Positions 11,692 through 24,044 are shown, counted from the first letter of the stretch. The stretch: DNA of 64,000 nucleotides from Beta vulgaris subsp. vulgaris (GCF_026745355.1 NC_079202.1:61966806-62030805); one strand, 5' to 3'. The notes: generated by a model not told the origin, from the letters alone. Translations and numbers: made by a program.

Positions 11692-12190
11692 ATGCCTCTC
11701 ATAACCCCTCTCTCCAACGCTCAGCAATTGGAGGGAGTCCTTAGGAATGATCGAGGCGACTTCTTATGTATATTCTCATGTCCCATTCCGCCCATGGAAA
11801 TCAACGCAGCCGAAGTGATCGCAATACACCGAGCTATACAGATTACTCTCAACAACGAAAGGTTCCGCAACTTCCCCATTGAAATTGAATCGGATTCTCA
11901 GAACGCAGTCAAATGGGCTGCTAGCCCAAATGGTGGTCCGTGGCATCTAAATTTCATTTTGAAATTCATAACGTCAGCCCCTCAAAGGGGACTCTCTCTC
12001 TCAATCTCTCATCATAGAAGGTCTCAAACATAGTTGCAGATGCGTTTGCGAAACAAGGGCTACATCGCAGCTCTGATTTCGTAGCTTGGATGTAATTGAA
12101 AGAGGAATATTAGAATGAGATGTACTGTAGGAAGTTGTACTTTAGTCTCCTTGAGAGACCAGTTGATTATAAAGCTATCAAAAAAAAAAA
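11692..12190 (+). pseudogene. 3' fragment of a LINE: RNase H-like domain and poly(A) tail
   Basis: The frame from 11692 gives GVLRNDRGDFLCIF, EINAAEVIAIHRAI and IEIESDSQNAVKW, the pattern of the RNase H-like domain at the C-terminus of plant LINE ORF2 (RVT_3 type). After a frameshift near 12030, VADAFAKQGLHRSSDFVAWM ends in TAA at 12093-12095, the typical LINE C-terminus. An A-run follows at 12180-12190. It is 5'-truncated and frameshifted, so dead. Confidence 0.85.
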
Positions 12191-13364
12191 GTTAATATAA
12201 GTGGAACAGAACAGGGTCTTAGTATTGACTAATAATATAAGTACTCGTCAACCAAAAAAATAGGAAGGACTTATTTTTATTTTTATTTTTATTTTGAGGG
12301 GAAAAGTGCATAGCATTAGTACTATGATGAGGACACAAAACGTCTATAAGCACATAAGGAGCTATATTCGTGGGAGCGTGACATTTCCATCTTTGCTCAA
12401 CACCAAAAAAAACAAGTCTTGTCAGATGATGCGCAACATAGTTGCAATCATAAATTTATTTGAACATTTTATTTTCAATCAAACATATCCCTCTATTTTT
12501 TTAAAAAAAAAAAATCTATAGATATGATAATATAATAAAAAATTACTTAAGATTACCCTAAATTAACTAAAGACCCTACGATCGAGTTTTGCTTACCATA
12601 TCACTGTATTTTAGGTCCTTTTACGCTTAAAAATCATAATTATATTACTTGAAGTCCTTAATTTTCTGGATTTTATAAAATATAACTTTGTAATTTTGGT
12701 GTTCTAAAATAACTCTCACTTATGAATGCTATATTAGTAAATTTAACGATTTCAAGATGGTGATCATGTGGTATGTCACTCATAAAGGTCTAAGCACTCT
12801 CTATTTTCCCCTCAAAAAAAAAAAAACCTGATCTCTATTTCTCAAACCGTACGAATTTTGTATCCAAATTGATGAAATCGTCTAACCAAACTACGATAGT
12901 TATAGGCAAACATGAGAGTTGTTTATGAAAAACACCTAAAACATAAGATTATATGATGTCATTGGATAAATTAAGGATTCAATTGACACTATAAGTTTAT
13001 CTTTTTATCTTTTAGCGCCATTTTCCAATACACTTCTTTGGCCTTATATATTTTTTAATAAAGTAAAACTTACAAAGAGATAATATTATTAAAGTATTCG
13101 TTGATACAAATAAAAAATATATATATTGAAGATAATTTAGAAGATTCTCTCGATCTAATCGTAAAAAGTGTCAAGATTTTGAATGAAAAAGATAAAGAAA
13201 TACATAGGGCATAGAGACTTAACTAGATAAGTAGTTCGATACAGATAAAACTTGATTGACTACTCTCTACTAATAGAATTCAATGTAGGTAAAATTTGAT
13301 CTCATACTAATGATTATTTTTTAACGATCTTTTAAGAATTTAAGAGTAGGTAGATGTACTTATT
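12191..13364. other. AT-rich non-coding DNA
   Basis: No gene-like frame or clear repeat was recognised. Confidence 0.5.
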
Positions 13365-13961
13365 TAGGGGTGTTCATGGGTGGTTAACCGTCTTGAAACA
13401 ACATTTCGGTTCACTCTTTTGTGAACCCTGCCTGTAACCGTTCACACCGGTTACCGCATAAGCGGTTAACCTTTTTCAGCATGGTTTCTCGGTTAACCAT
13501 TAACCGTTATTTAAATTATACTATTATGTTTTACTTAATCTACATATATATTTTTTATTTTTTGGTGTATATATTTTACATAATATGCTCTAATATACAA
13601 TATATTATAAAGTGAATAATTAATTTATTGGAAAATATAACTCACACTAAGAATTCACTCCATTTAATTTCCAAATTATAGTATTTATATTAGCACTAGA
13701 GTTTCCAAATAATCACATACTTTCTCCAATTATTGTAACTTAGTAACAAATATTATAATTAATATAACTGTTTGAAATTATTTCACAATAATCATATAGA
13801 GAAAAAATATATTTCGACTAACCGTTTGCTCAAAAATCATAACCGTAAACGTTACCGTTAAACATTTTTTGATCGTTATGGTTACCACCGATTCTAACCG
13901 ATTTTTCGTTATTTTTATTTCTGTACAGTATTTCAGTTTCGATTTTTTATGAACACCCCTA
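13365..13961. mobile_element. hAT-type non-autonomous element with TAGGGGTGTTCA ends
   Basis: TAGGGGTGTTCATGGG at the left and inverted TAGGGGTGTTCATAAA at the right are the ends. The interior has many GGTTAACCG-like words in both orientations at each end. An exact 8-bp duplication is not visible, so it is probably old. Confidence 0.75.
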
Positions 13962-14333
13962 GTTATATCTGATACACACAGGGTTATCTGATATAAAATC
14001 CCTAAATTTATGTGATTGGACAAACCTAGCCCCCCCCCTCTTGCTCAACTCAACCCAATTGTTTGTGGGTTCCCACTAGCAGCTTTCTTGTCCTTCTCTC
14101 TCCTATACAGTTTCCAATTTCCAGCTAGGCATTATCTCAAAACACATAGTGCGCATACCCCTCTTCCTCCCCATCCATGATACTATATTAATTACAATAT
14201 ACTACTATATCGTATATATATATATATTTCTTCTAAGGGCATATTTTTCTGTTTCTCTCTTCTATCTTCTCAAAATTCTCAAAAATAAAAAAAAAACCCT
14301 CTTTCCACCATCAACAACAACACACAAACACTA

Positions 14334-14402
14334 ATGATTTTCTCGTTAACATCATCATCGTTATTCTGGATTATTTTCAACCTTACTTCTGCAAAAAAGT
14401 GA
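14334..14402 (+). CDS. Upstream ORF (22 aa) in the leader of the RRM gene
   Basis: ATG at 14334 follows a CA-rich, leader-like stretch (CAACAACAACACACAAACAC) and opens a 22-codon frame ending in TGA at 14400-14402, 165 nt before the main ATG at 14568. If transcription starts upstream of about 14,330, as the UTR-like composition suggests, ribosomes meet this ATG first. No homology is claimed. It may lower translation of the main ORF. Confidence 0.4.
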   Translation: MIFSLTSSSLFWIIFNLTSAKK

Positions 14403-14567
14403 CAGTTATAGTATCAGCATCAACAAACTTTGAAAGAAAGCACAAAATATTTTCTGGGTTTTTTTTTGAATCATACCTCAATTTTTATTCTTTTGATCTG
14501 GATTTTTCTTATTATTATTTATTTTCATAGAATTGAATTATTGTTATTTGTTATAATTTTGTTACTT

Positions 14568-17500
14568 ATGTCTCATCAACCAAGACAATTCCATACTAAT
14601 ATGGTTGGAGGAAATTATAATTATGGAGGTCATCACTCCATGAATGACACAACTTATACTAAAATTTTTGTGGGTGGTTTAGCTTGGGAAACTCAAAGAG
14701 ATACTATGAAAATTTATTTTGAACAATTTGGTGAGATCTTAGAAGCTGTTGTTATTACTGATAAAGCTACTGGAAGATCTAAAGGCTATGGTTTTGTAAG
14801 AATTTCTTTTTTTTTTCTTCAAAAATTCAATTTTTTTTGTTTAGATTATTAAAAGTAAGAATTTTTAATATGTTTGATGTATTTTTAGGTGACATTTAAG
14901 GATCCAGAAGCTGCTTTTAGGGCATGTCAAAACCCATCACCAGTAATTGATGGGAGAAGAGCAAACTGTAATCTTGCATCTCTTGGTGCGCAGAAGAACC
15001 GTCCACCCACTCCTCAACATCATGGTATTATCATATCTTTCTCTCTCTAAAATAAACTAACTTTCTCTCTCTACCCATCAAAAAAAATTATAATTTTTGG
15101 TGTTTTGGGTTTATTGGGTGGATGATTTATTGATTTTGACTAATTTCAATACAAACTTAACTTCAAAGATCAAGAAATTTGGACCACAATATATATTACT
15201 AGTACTGTTTTGAGAATGCGACATTGTATTGTACTGTATTGTATTGTATTAACTCTCTATACCAGAACATAATATAAGATTTCATGTCATATAGTTTTGG
15301 ATCTAGCTTTGTAACATGCATGCAGGAAACTTAGTAAAGATTGTAACTTTACTTTATTTAATTTTCTGGGTGTTATTTTTTGGTTGAATTATAGTTGCAG
15401 GAACAGGAAGATTTAGAGCATCACCAGGTTTGATGAATGCACCTACTGCTTATCCAGGTTCATCTTCATCACCATATTTTCATCAACCTCCAGCTCAACC
15501 TCCATTTCCTTATTCAGCTTATGGGTGAGCAAATTTAAATATTTTTTATTATTATATTTATTGAATTTTAAAAAAAAGTTTAAATATAGCTGCATTTTTG
15601 TTATTGGCTGATTAAAAGATAGAGAAAAATAATTACTGCCCCCATTTCCAGATATCTCCCAGGTACTGAGATTTTAGCCAATAAAAAACCCTGCAATTTT
15701 TTTTTTACCTTTTTTCTTTTTTACTTTGGTCAAAGACTCAAATTAGTGAATTTGACTACATAATGTTGCTGTAGAGAGAGAGAATGAAGTGGGAGAAATT
15801 GATGTAAATGGGTAAATGCTAATTTTAAGAAATTACCATTATTGGAGAATATATAATTGAATTTAATGAATATTTTTACTTTTACTAAATTATTTTTCTA
15901 GGAAACCATGTGATGTGGTGGTTACCCTTTCACTACAATATTTCTCCTAAATTAGTAACATGGGTAATGTGATATCTCCATCATTATTTCAGCCAAATTG
16001 CCAATGAAAAATAACTATGTTTTTCTTTTTTGTTTATAATGTTAAAGTTACACCTTACCTGTTGAAAAATAGTAAGAAAGTAAAATGGGTATTATGATAT
16101 TATTGTCACACAAAAAAAGTTTACCCCTAGCATTAGTTCAAGTGGGTAGAGCGCTCCTCCTTAGTCCTTACCCCCTGATGTCAAGGGTTCGATCCTTACC
16201 CGCAGTATTATATTGGGGTATTTCCTTAACATGTTATGCATGCCTTACTAGCCAATGTGTTGGTCTTTCCTACATACTAGTAACCTTCTAGGAATTAGCC
16301 CTTAAGCTGACTAAATAACCTAATAAAAAAACACAAAAAAAAGTTTACATTCAATTCATCCATAACATTGTGCAAGATTTGTTTTTTTATAGTCATAGTT
16401 CATCAATTTGAACCATATTTTCTTACTATCTGATGAAATCTTGTTCAATTTATTTCAATACATGTTTTTGTTATATTAAGTTTTCGTAGTTTTTAGTTTT
16501 ACTCCCTTTCAGTTCCTCGAAGAAATAGATGTTACAACTATATTTGGACTCATACAACACTTTGTACTTATTGAAAGGAGTATATGAGAATGAGCTTAGC
16601 AAAATCTTAACTACCTGATGACTGGCTATCATTGTGTTTTTAAGTGGGCACAATTTTATTTGTCCTTGTTCTTAGTGTTATTCACAATCCATTAATCTTT
16701 GCAGATATACTGGGTATGCACATGATTCCATGTACCATATGGTAAGTGGTAGCTACATATATTCAATTATATGTAACATAATTATATTTGGTAAAAGCTA
16801 ACAGACACCCGAAAGCGCTAGATAAGAAATATATTGTTCTACTTAATTACTCATATTTATATAATAATATAATAATGTATAATTCCAATACATACAATGC
16901 ATTTAAATGCTTTGCATTGAAATTATATATTATTCTATTATTTTGTATAAATATAAGTAATTAAGTAGACCAATATATTTCTTATCTAACGTCCCGAGGA
17001 GTCCGTTAGCGGGGTCGATTATATTTTGACTGATTTCATACATAAATCTTATGACATGATAGAATTACTATGGTGTATATGGTCAACAATATTCACCTTA
17101 CTACCCAACAACTGGAGGAGGAGCAGCAACAGGAGGTGCAGGATCAGGGACAATAGGGTACTTTCACAACTACTATCCATATTATGGCCCTTATGCCCAA
17201 AGTAGCCAAGGTAGTTTTGGGGTCCAATATCCTCAGATGGTACAACAATACCCTTTCATACCACAACACATCAACTCCAGTGGAATCTTATCACTTCCCA
17301 CTTCAACTATGGCAATGCCTACTAATTCTACCCCAGGTTATTTTTGCTACCATTTTTTCTATTAGGAATATTTTATATCTCACAAATAATACTCATTTGT
17401 TGCATTTATTCTGTTGTGGATAAAGTATTTGTTTTCAGTTTCTACTAACAAAAGTTATTTATGTACTAAAGACACAAAATGATGTGGCTTGACTTTGGAA

Positions 17501-18518
17501 TGACACGTGGAGATACCGGTCAAATGTACATCTGGCATACAGTCCACATCATTTGTTGACTAGGACAACAGTTATTGGTCATACTGTAATGACAGTAATA
17601 CCCTTATCTTAATATGATATCTTTGCATATAGATAATTATGATCCTAAATTCCTAACCTTCTAAGTGCTAACTATAGTTAACCCATCTAAGGACATTATC
17701 GACATTTCAGTATTTCACCTTATGCTAATTATCTAGCCTGTTAATGAGCATGTTATTCACCTAACCGTTCTCTTAATCTATGCTGCCCATGCTAACGTGG
17801 TTTAGATATGCCTTGAATTATCGGCAGGATTAACCAAGCATAGGGGTCTGTGGTCACGCCCCTAAAACTTTTCGCTATACGTAGTTTAGTACACATTTTT
17901 TGTTTTTGGTTTGATTTAGCTCATTTTGTTTAGGTTAACTAGAAGGGTACTATATAGACTCCATAATTATCTTCTACCTGTATTATTATGCAATTAGTAC
18001 TTTGAGCCTGTTCTCTCCAGCTTATTTTCAGTTTAGTACAATTCAGTTCAACTTTGAACAATACTTTTACTCTCACTCAATTCAGTTCAGCTGTTTTATG
18101 CCGAACAAGCCCTTTCTCTCCTAAAAGATAATAAAACATTTCTCCTTTGCCTATTGATATAACTAACACATTGTTAGTGAATCACGTTAATTCTTACATC
18201 GTTTGCTTTTAAAACATGGTTGCTTTATGCGTTTGTTATAACAGAACGGGTAGCATTGTTTAATGTTTAGTGTTCTTAGCAATAGACAATGAAATATACT
18301 CATGTTCATGTAGTATTATTATGTATAATTGTGATAAACTTAAAAGTTTTAACAATCCTTTCAACTTGACATAGAAAATGACAGTATATATAATCACAAC
18401 TGATAAATATGTTGCAGGTGTAACAGCTACTTCAGGAGTAGTGAGTGTATCAGCAGGGTCAGGTCCTTCTCAAGTCATTACAACTGGAGCAACTACTGAA
18501 CAAACTTCACCTACCTAG
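14568..18518 (+). CDS. Single-RRM RNA-binding protein (RRM/Gly-Tyr-Pro-rich, plant family), 6 exons
   Basis: Exons: 14568-14795, 14889-15024, 15395-15524, 16705-16741, 17063-17336, 18418-18518 (906 nt, 301 aa, TAG stop); all introns are GT-AG and phases agree. One RRM lies at about residues 31-107, with RNP2 IFVGGL (33-38) and RNP1 KGYGFVTF (72-79, split by intron 1). The rest is low-complexity, rich in Pro, Tyr, Gly and Ser, with no second domain. The RRM plus the following stretch [10 protein letters not shown] matches a plant family of RNA-binding proteins related to Arabidopsis At1g20880/At1g76460 and ARP1-like proteins. It probably binds mRNA; target and compartment cannot be read from sequence. 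The start is the first in-frame ATG: the open frame runs upstream to a TTG at 14430, but that stretch would encode an unlikely hydrophobic leader. Exon 3 has two possible acceptors 6 nt apart. Introns carry a SINE and MITEs. Confidence 0.9.
16109..16348 (+). mobile_element. tRNA-derived SINE in intron 3 of the RRM gene
   Basis: The body 16125-16331 has A-box TAGTTCAAGTGGGTAGAGCG and B-box GGGTTCGATCC, and ends in an A-rich tail. The flanks CACAAAAAAAGTTTAC (16109-16124) and the same word with one extra A (16332-16348) are the target duplication. It lies in the sense direction of the host gene. Confidence 0.85.
16500..16582. mobile_element. Short Stowaway-like MITE (79 bp)
   Basis: CTCCCTTTCAG at the left (16502) and TTGAAAGGAG at the right (16580) are flanked by TA. 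Within intron 3 of the RRM gene. Tentative because of its small size. Confidence 0.5.
16797..17010. mobile_element. Hairpin MITE with about 80-bp arms in intron 4 of the RRM gene
   Basis: AGATAAGAAATATATTG and the following 65 bp are repeated in inverse orientation up to CAATATATTTCTTATCT at about 16988. The outer parts, GCTAACAGACACC and inverted GCTAACGGACTCC, extend the pairing. The whole 214 bp folds into one long imperfect hairpin. Confidence 0.85.
18006..18111 (-). mobile_element. (CTGAA)n mini-transposon, short copy
   Basis: Read on the minus strand: GGCTTGTTCGGCATAAAACA, then CTGAACTGAATTGA, GTGAGAGTAAAAGTATTGT, and an end GAGAACAGGC. It matches the ends and core of the copy at 21749-22022. 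Located in intron 5 of the RRM gene. Confidence 0.8.
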
Positions 18519-19936
18519 CACTAGCACTAGCACTAGCACTAGCAGCTGCTTGTTCTATCTTATAAAAGACTAACAAAAATTATTCAAGGGTAATTACTTG
18601 ATCTACTACATATGCAAGCCATTGAAGATTACAAGCAATAACAAGAGCTTTTCAGAAGATTAAGCAATGGTAATTATTCAAGGTTCAGAGATTGATGATC
18701 ATCTAATAGTGTCGTTTACGCGTCGTTAATCTTCATTATTATCATACATGTTTCATTCTTATTTAGGATTATAGGTAGTTTTAGGAGTCATTAGCATTTA
18801 GGATGATGATTAAGGGGAAAAAAATCATATTGATTTAATTTTTTTGGGATATTTTTCATGGGGTAAAAACCATATATTGGTCATGGTTTTTTTTACCTTA
18901 GATACTCCTATATGCCTTGGATGCATGCAGCATTTCTAGGGCATAATCTTGTTCATATTGTAGGAGCAACATTTTTATTATTTGGTTCAAAAGATTGGTT
19001 TTATGACTTTTGAGCCAAGAATTTGTTGGTTTTTTTTTTTTAATAGGTAAAGTTGTGAAGGGAAGATAGGGTTCAAACCCCTTACCTAATAGTCAGGGTA
19101 ACTAATGTGGGGGCCATTTAGGCTCTTTGATTTATCCAATTGTATTTGTTAATTTTCAACAAAAAAAAAAGAAAAAAAAGGACATGCTTGGATGGTTTTG
19201 TCCATTTTTAACTTGTATTTGTAGTAATTTGTATAGCTCTTATGTTGTATTAATTTTTCTTATCCATATGAGCCACGAAAGCAATACAAAATATAAAGAA
19301 GGGGAGGGAGGATCCGAACCTGTGACCTATAGTTCACAACACCTCAATTTTATCCATATAGCTCCTATGTTATGTTAATTTTTTGATACAATATTGTTGT
19401 CTCAAAGCCAAAGTTCACATACGAGTTTTGGTAACCATCTTTACATCTCGTAATTTTAAATTATCGAAACGAGTAATATTGTAAGATGGGATTAATCTAA
19501 GAAGTAAAAATGTAAAAAGTTTTATAGAAGAAAAGATGTTAATTGTCTCAAGTCTTTGTTTTACTTATTATACTAGTACATGGGAACTTTTTTTTGCCTG
19601 TGATAGTTCACTTTCGCCATCATTTTTCTTTTTTCTAGGATATTTGTTGTGTCTTCATATATGACTTTTGTCTCCTTTTTAGGTGTAACCTGTAGAATTT
19701 GTTTGGTATCCAAGGGATCTAAGAAAATGTAATGGATTTAATCTCCCTTTTTCATAGTGATCTCCCTAATAAGTTGAGCATGCAGGTCTACATCATATGT
19801 AATGGTCATGATTCCATAGGATTCTTACCAGACAAACAAAGACGTTTCTGTTGTAAAAAAGGGAGAAAGTAAAGGTAAGAATCCAAGGCATAATAGTATA
19901 ACAGCATAAGCAGTTTGTATATAACACTCATATATT
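18519..19936. other. 3' UTR of the RRM gene, then non-coding DNA
   Basis: The 3' UTR probably reaches about 18,990. Beyond it are two stretches with a degenerate B-box-like word (GGTTCAAACCCC at about 19070; GGATCCGAACCTGTGACC at about 19309, minus strand), probably decayed SINE pieces, and A/T runs. No gene seen. Confidence 0.5.
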
Positions 19937-20158
19937 AACCTTGATAATGACCAACTGGAGTTGGCGTGAGTGGTTAAGGACCTCTCGCTCCTTAATCAAG
20001 GTCTCGAGTTCGAGCTTTGGGTATGGAAAAAATCCTAGCTGAAAGGGATGCTGCCCTTTGAGATATCCATGCAAACTCCTGCAAGAGATTAGCTCGTCGA
20101 AGGTGGTGGGAAACTGCTCGTAGTAGGACAAAAAATATATATATAAACCTTGATAATG
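19937..20158 (+). mobile_element. tRNA-derived SINE with perfect 13-bp target duplication
   Basis: AACCTTGATAATG is repeated exactly at 19937-19949 and 20146-20158. The body 19950-20145 starts with A-box-like TGGCGTGAGTGGTTAAGG and B-box GTCTCGAGTTCGAGC, and ends in an A/T-rich tail (AAAAAATATATATATA). The tRNA-like head most resembles a Leu/Ser-type long tRNA. Confidence 0.9.
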
Positions 20159-21748
20159 GATGAATTATTATCGTTAAAACTATGAGTTTGTCGCACTAAC
20201 ATGAAATTTTCAACATATCTTACCGTTGGGCCTAAGTTTTGATAGTTAAAGGTGTATCTAGCCCATTCCAAATTATAGTGAAGATGTAACGGTCTAATCC
20301 ATTATCATTTGTCAGTGCGTTGACTGATTTGACTATACCTAGACCAATGTTAGTTGGGACTTAGATTCCACTAGTTGTCTTGAACTTCATGTTTAGAAAG
20401 CTTTGTTATCTTCAAAACTAGACCTTCTTATATTACCAAATAGAAGTATGTTTAGTTCTTTATATAGAAAAATACATATTAAAATAAATCTAATAAATTC
20501 TTATTTGATAATGGTTTTTTCCTAATAAATTAGCATCAAATATGATCAAAGCTCAAACTTAGAATCTAAAATATTCATATTGAGTCAGACCATATCTGTT
20601 TATGTTAGGTGATGTCGTGAAGACAACAAAAGCTTGAATGTCATATCTGACTTACAATTTAAGAAAAATATTGCATGTAGGATTGTTCGGGTTCATAATT
20701 AACGAGTCGAACATTACTTAACCCAAATTTACTATTAAACGAGTTATCCGTTTAATCCATTTATGTATTTCTTATTATTAAGATTTAATCAAAATTAATT
20801 TTTTCTAACAATAAATTCACCTAAAAGAATGCATGATTAGAGATTCTTTCTAGTAATTGTGTTCTATAATTAGTATTTATTAAATTTTTACAAATTTCAA
20901 AACAACTTTTTAGAAAAATTATACGTAAATGAGCTAAATAGGTCAAAGCAAATTGATTTCAGGTTGAAATTATCAACCTTAACCAAATCGTAACCTGTTA
21001 TTTTCCTGTTAGGTTCGAATCGAGTACAAAAAGAAGTGCTATATATCTACACTCTACCCTCTTTGTCAAAATGTTGGATATCCAAAACAAATAATACTAC
21101 ATTAAAGGTAAAATGAAGAACATACAAATGACACTTCTTAAAAAGTTTTTCTTTTTAGCATAGAAGGCATCATATATATGGAAGAAGTTAACGCACATGG
21201 ATATGCTATTGGTAGTTTCCTAAATGATAAGATTACTACTATAGTAGATCATAAATGGCTGTGATTGCGGGTAAATTGGCTCAATTGCACTTGAAAATGG
21301 CAACAATCCACCAACTTGTCAGGATTCCCTTTTTTAGCACTATATGTAGCAGCTAGCTGTAGCTCATACCAAAATTCTTGAATTTACTTCTAAGGAATAG
21401 ATAACCGTTTGAAATCATTGAGTTTTGGTCAGCAAACATGTGTTATTCAAGCTATTTTCTTAGCTTTTTTAACGCTATTCATCATGCCTTTTGTACGTTT
21501 TATACTCCTAGTTCTAAAGAATAAGGTACCCTAAGAGAAATCAGTAAGAGTTCATTTTTCACTCCTAGTACTTTTAGTACCAATTTGAATATCTAAACCC
21601 TAAAGTTCTTAAGATGGTTTTATAGTACTAATACAAATTTTTATGATAAATCTTAGTACTAGTGTCCAAATAATACTTATAGTTGTACCCAAAAGAATAT
21701 GTAGTTGATATATTTTGCTATGTGTTAGAGTCAAAAGCGTCAACTATG
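20159..21748. other. AT-rich non-coding DNA
   Basis: No gene. The 20,680-21,030 stretch has GGGTTCATAA and GGTTCGAATCGAGT words that may belong to a decayed hAT-type element, but clear ends were not found. Confidence 0.5.
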
Positions 21749-22022
21749 GGCCTGTTCTCTTCGGCATAAAACAGCTGGACTGAACTGAATTGATCTGATT
21801 TGAACTGAACTGAACTGAACTGAATTGAATTGAAATGAAACTGAATTGAACTGAATTGAACTGAAACTGAATTGAACTGAAATGAATAGTGATATGTGAG
21901 AGTAAAAGTATTGTCAAGAGCTGAACTGAACTCAACTGATCTGAACTGAACCGATCTGAACTGAACCGATCTGAACTGAATTGAACTGAACTGAAATGAA
22001 AATAAGCTTGGGAGAACAAGCC
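21749..22022. mobile_element. (CTGAA)n mini-transposon, expanded copy
   Basis: The ends are GGCCTGTTCTC and GAGAACAAGCC. The interior is about 200 bp of CTGAA/TTGAA pentamers with CCGATCTGAACTGAA variants, around a unique core GTGAGAGTAAAAGTATTGT (21897-21915). Open frames rich in Phe-Ser-Val-Gln on the opposite strand are only the translation of this repeat. Confidence 0.9.
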
Positions 22023-22620
22023 TTGTGTCTATTAGTGTTTTCAGCAACCCTCACTAGTCACCCCTATACACAAGATCTTTTATTTGTCTCCCCGTGAGAA
22101 AAATTAAATTAAATTATAGATTAGAATTTAGAAGTAATTATGAGCAATTAGTCTATCGAGTGTGAAGGTTGAGTTAAGATTGAGGGTAAATTCTTTTCAC
22201 GTGAACTTATCACTTATTAGACCTAATCAATCCTCATATCATAATCCTCATATCATCATACATTTATATATAATTGGACCTAACTAAACCTTATCAACCC
22301 TTAAAAAAATAAGTAAAGAGCTTGTACAAAAATGCTTTTTTTTTTATATATATAGTTGTGAAAGTCAATACAAGGAAAATATTGTATCCCTTCAAATAAA
22401 AAGTAATAGATGCGAATTTATGGTATTACTTGGCCAGCCCAAAATGTCATGCCTTCACTGAGCGTCGAGAAAGCCCAACCTGATCTACATGACGGACCAT
22501 TACTATTATGGCTTTCGTGTCCATGAGTAGTAGTAACAAATGCTACTAAATAACGAGCCCCACAACTTGGACTGTAAGCGTGGCCCATAGACCATTTTCA
22601 TGTCGACATATCATATGTGT

Positions 22621-22903
22621 TACTCCCTTTGTCTTTTTTTATTTGCTACAAGCACTTTTTCACAAAGACCAAGGAGGGAGTGGGGACCATTGACATAAAT
22701 GGAATTAACAAAAAAGCAAATAGGTAAGTGGGACCTATGTATATATATGGAAACATTTACAAATCAAGAAGGGAGTGATGGCAAATTTGTAAATAAAGTG
22801 TGGGACCTATGTACTATATATAGAAATATTTGCAAATGTAGCAAATAAATTGAAACACCCCTAAATGGCAAAATGTAGCAAATAAAAAAAGACGGAGGGA
22901 GTA
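22621..22903. mobile_element. Stowaway MITE, TA target duplication
   Basis: The element 22623-22901: CTCCCTTTGTCTTTTTTTAT at the left and its inverse ending GACGGAGGGAG at the right, both next to TA. GTAGCAAATAAA is repeated internally. High end identity suggests a fairly recent insertion. Confidence 0.9.
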
Positions 22904-24044
22904 CCTACTATTGCTTTTCTTTTTGTTGATAAAGGTAAGGAATGGAATGGTATGTGAGAGTGTGGTGGTGGTGGTGGGGTGGGATCTCACTAGATGATTG
23001 GTAATTAGCCATAGTTCGTAGTGTCTATTCTTTGTGAGCAAAATTTGCTTTGTTTTGAGACTATTGTGATTTTCCAAGTAGCGTGTTCAAAATAGGAGGG
23101 TTGCGCTCGTTTCGGATACTCCAAAGGATAAAGATAAATTTACTTAGGATGATACCCATGGTCGCTTGAGAAAGTTTGATTGTATAATTTATACTATAAA
23201 ATTACACAATTCTATCTCAAATAGTATGCTAAAGATATTTCACAATCAAACACGACCAATTAGAAACAACCTAAATGCTCTTAAAATCAAATATTTTCCA
23301 AAGTTTGACGAACATCATGGCACGCCCCATGCGCCCCCTGCTACATACTCACTCATACAAGTATACAACATGTTCTATTGAGTTGGTTTATTAGGGTTTG
23401 CATCTTTCTTAAAAAAAACTCTTACAAGTCATACTAATGACACTGATGACAATTTAGCAAGTCAACGAGTTATTATATCAAGTTCATAATAGAAATTTAA
23501 ATCCTAGAATGACATATTCACATATTAAATCATGTTACGTCAACCCACAAACAGAAAGCGAAATAAAAATCTTAACCCAAATCCGCTAATTTCACATCCA
23601 ATTCAAATCAACATGGTTATATTTGCAAAATCTCCCATCTCTTAAGCATCATCATATATAATATTAAAGGAAGAAAAATTCTGCCTACGTGTCAAGCCAC
23701 CATTATTCAAAGCCTCACATTGCTCCTCGATTTCTCCTTTGCTTTTCATCAATCTGCACGGTCATTAGCCTTGAGATCTATTTTTAGCTCATAATTTTAG
23801 GCGTAATTGAATTCCTTTTATCCATCATTCTAGCATTTTAGGCAACAAATCAATTAGATGAACCAGTTATGTTAGGATTTTAAAATTAAATCAATTACTT
23901 GCCACATAAGTGTAACCTTTAAGGAAATAAAAATCATTTACAAAACCTGTTTGATAGCAGAAAACTTGACCAAGCAGCATATGGAGTATTATATTCCTTG
24001 ATTTTCGGCTATCAAAGATTGTTTCTTCACTTTATTTTCATAAA

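Noticed and set aside
14430..14567. Hydrophobic N-terminal extension of the RRM protein
   Set aside because: It has no ATG, only a TTG; residues are poly-Ile/Leu from T-rich leader DNA, and family members start near the later Met.
15661..15720. Extra exon candidate in intron 3 of the RRM gene
   Set aside because: No acceptor/donor pair in phase; sequence is AT-rich with T-runs.
20680..21030. Possible hAT element with GGGTTCATAA words
   Set aside because: No convincing terminal pair or target duplication.
21718..22047. Overlapping minus-strand frames of 91-109 aa rich in Phe, Ser, Gln and Val
   Set aside because: They are the translation of CTGAA pentamer repeats inside a mini-transposon.
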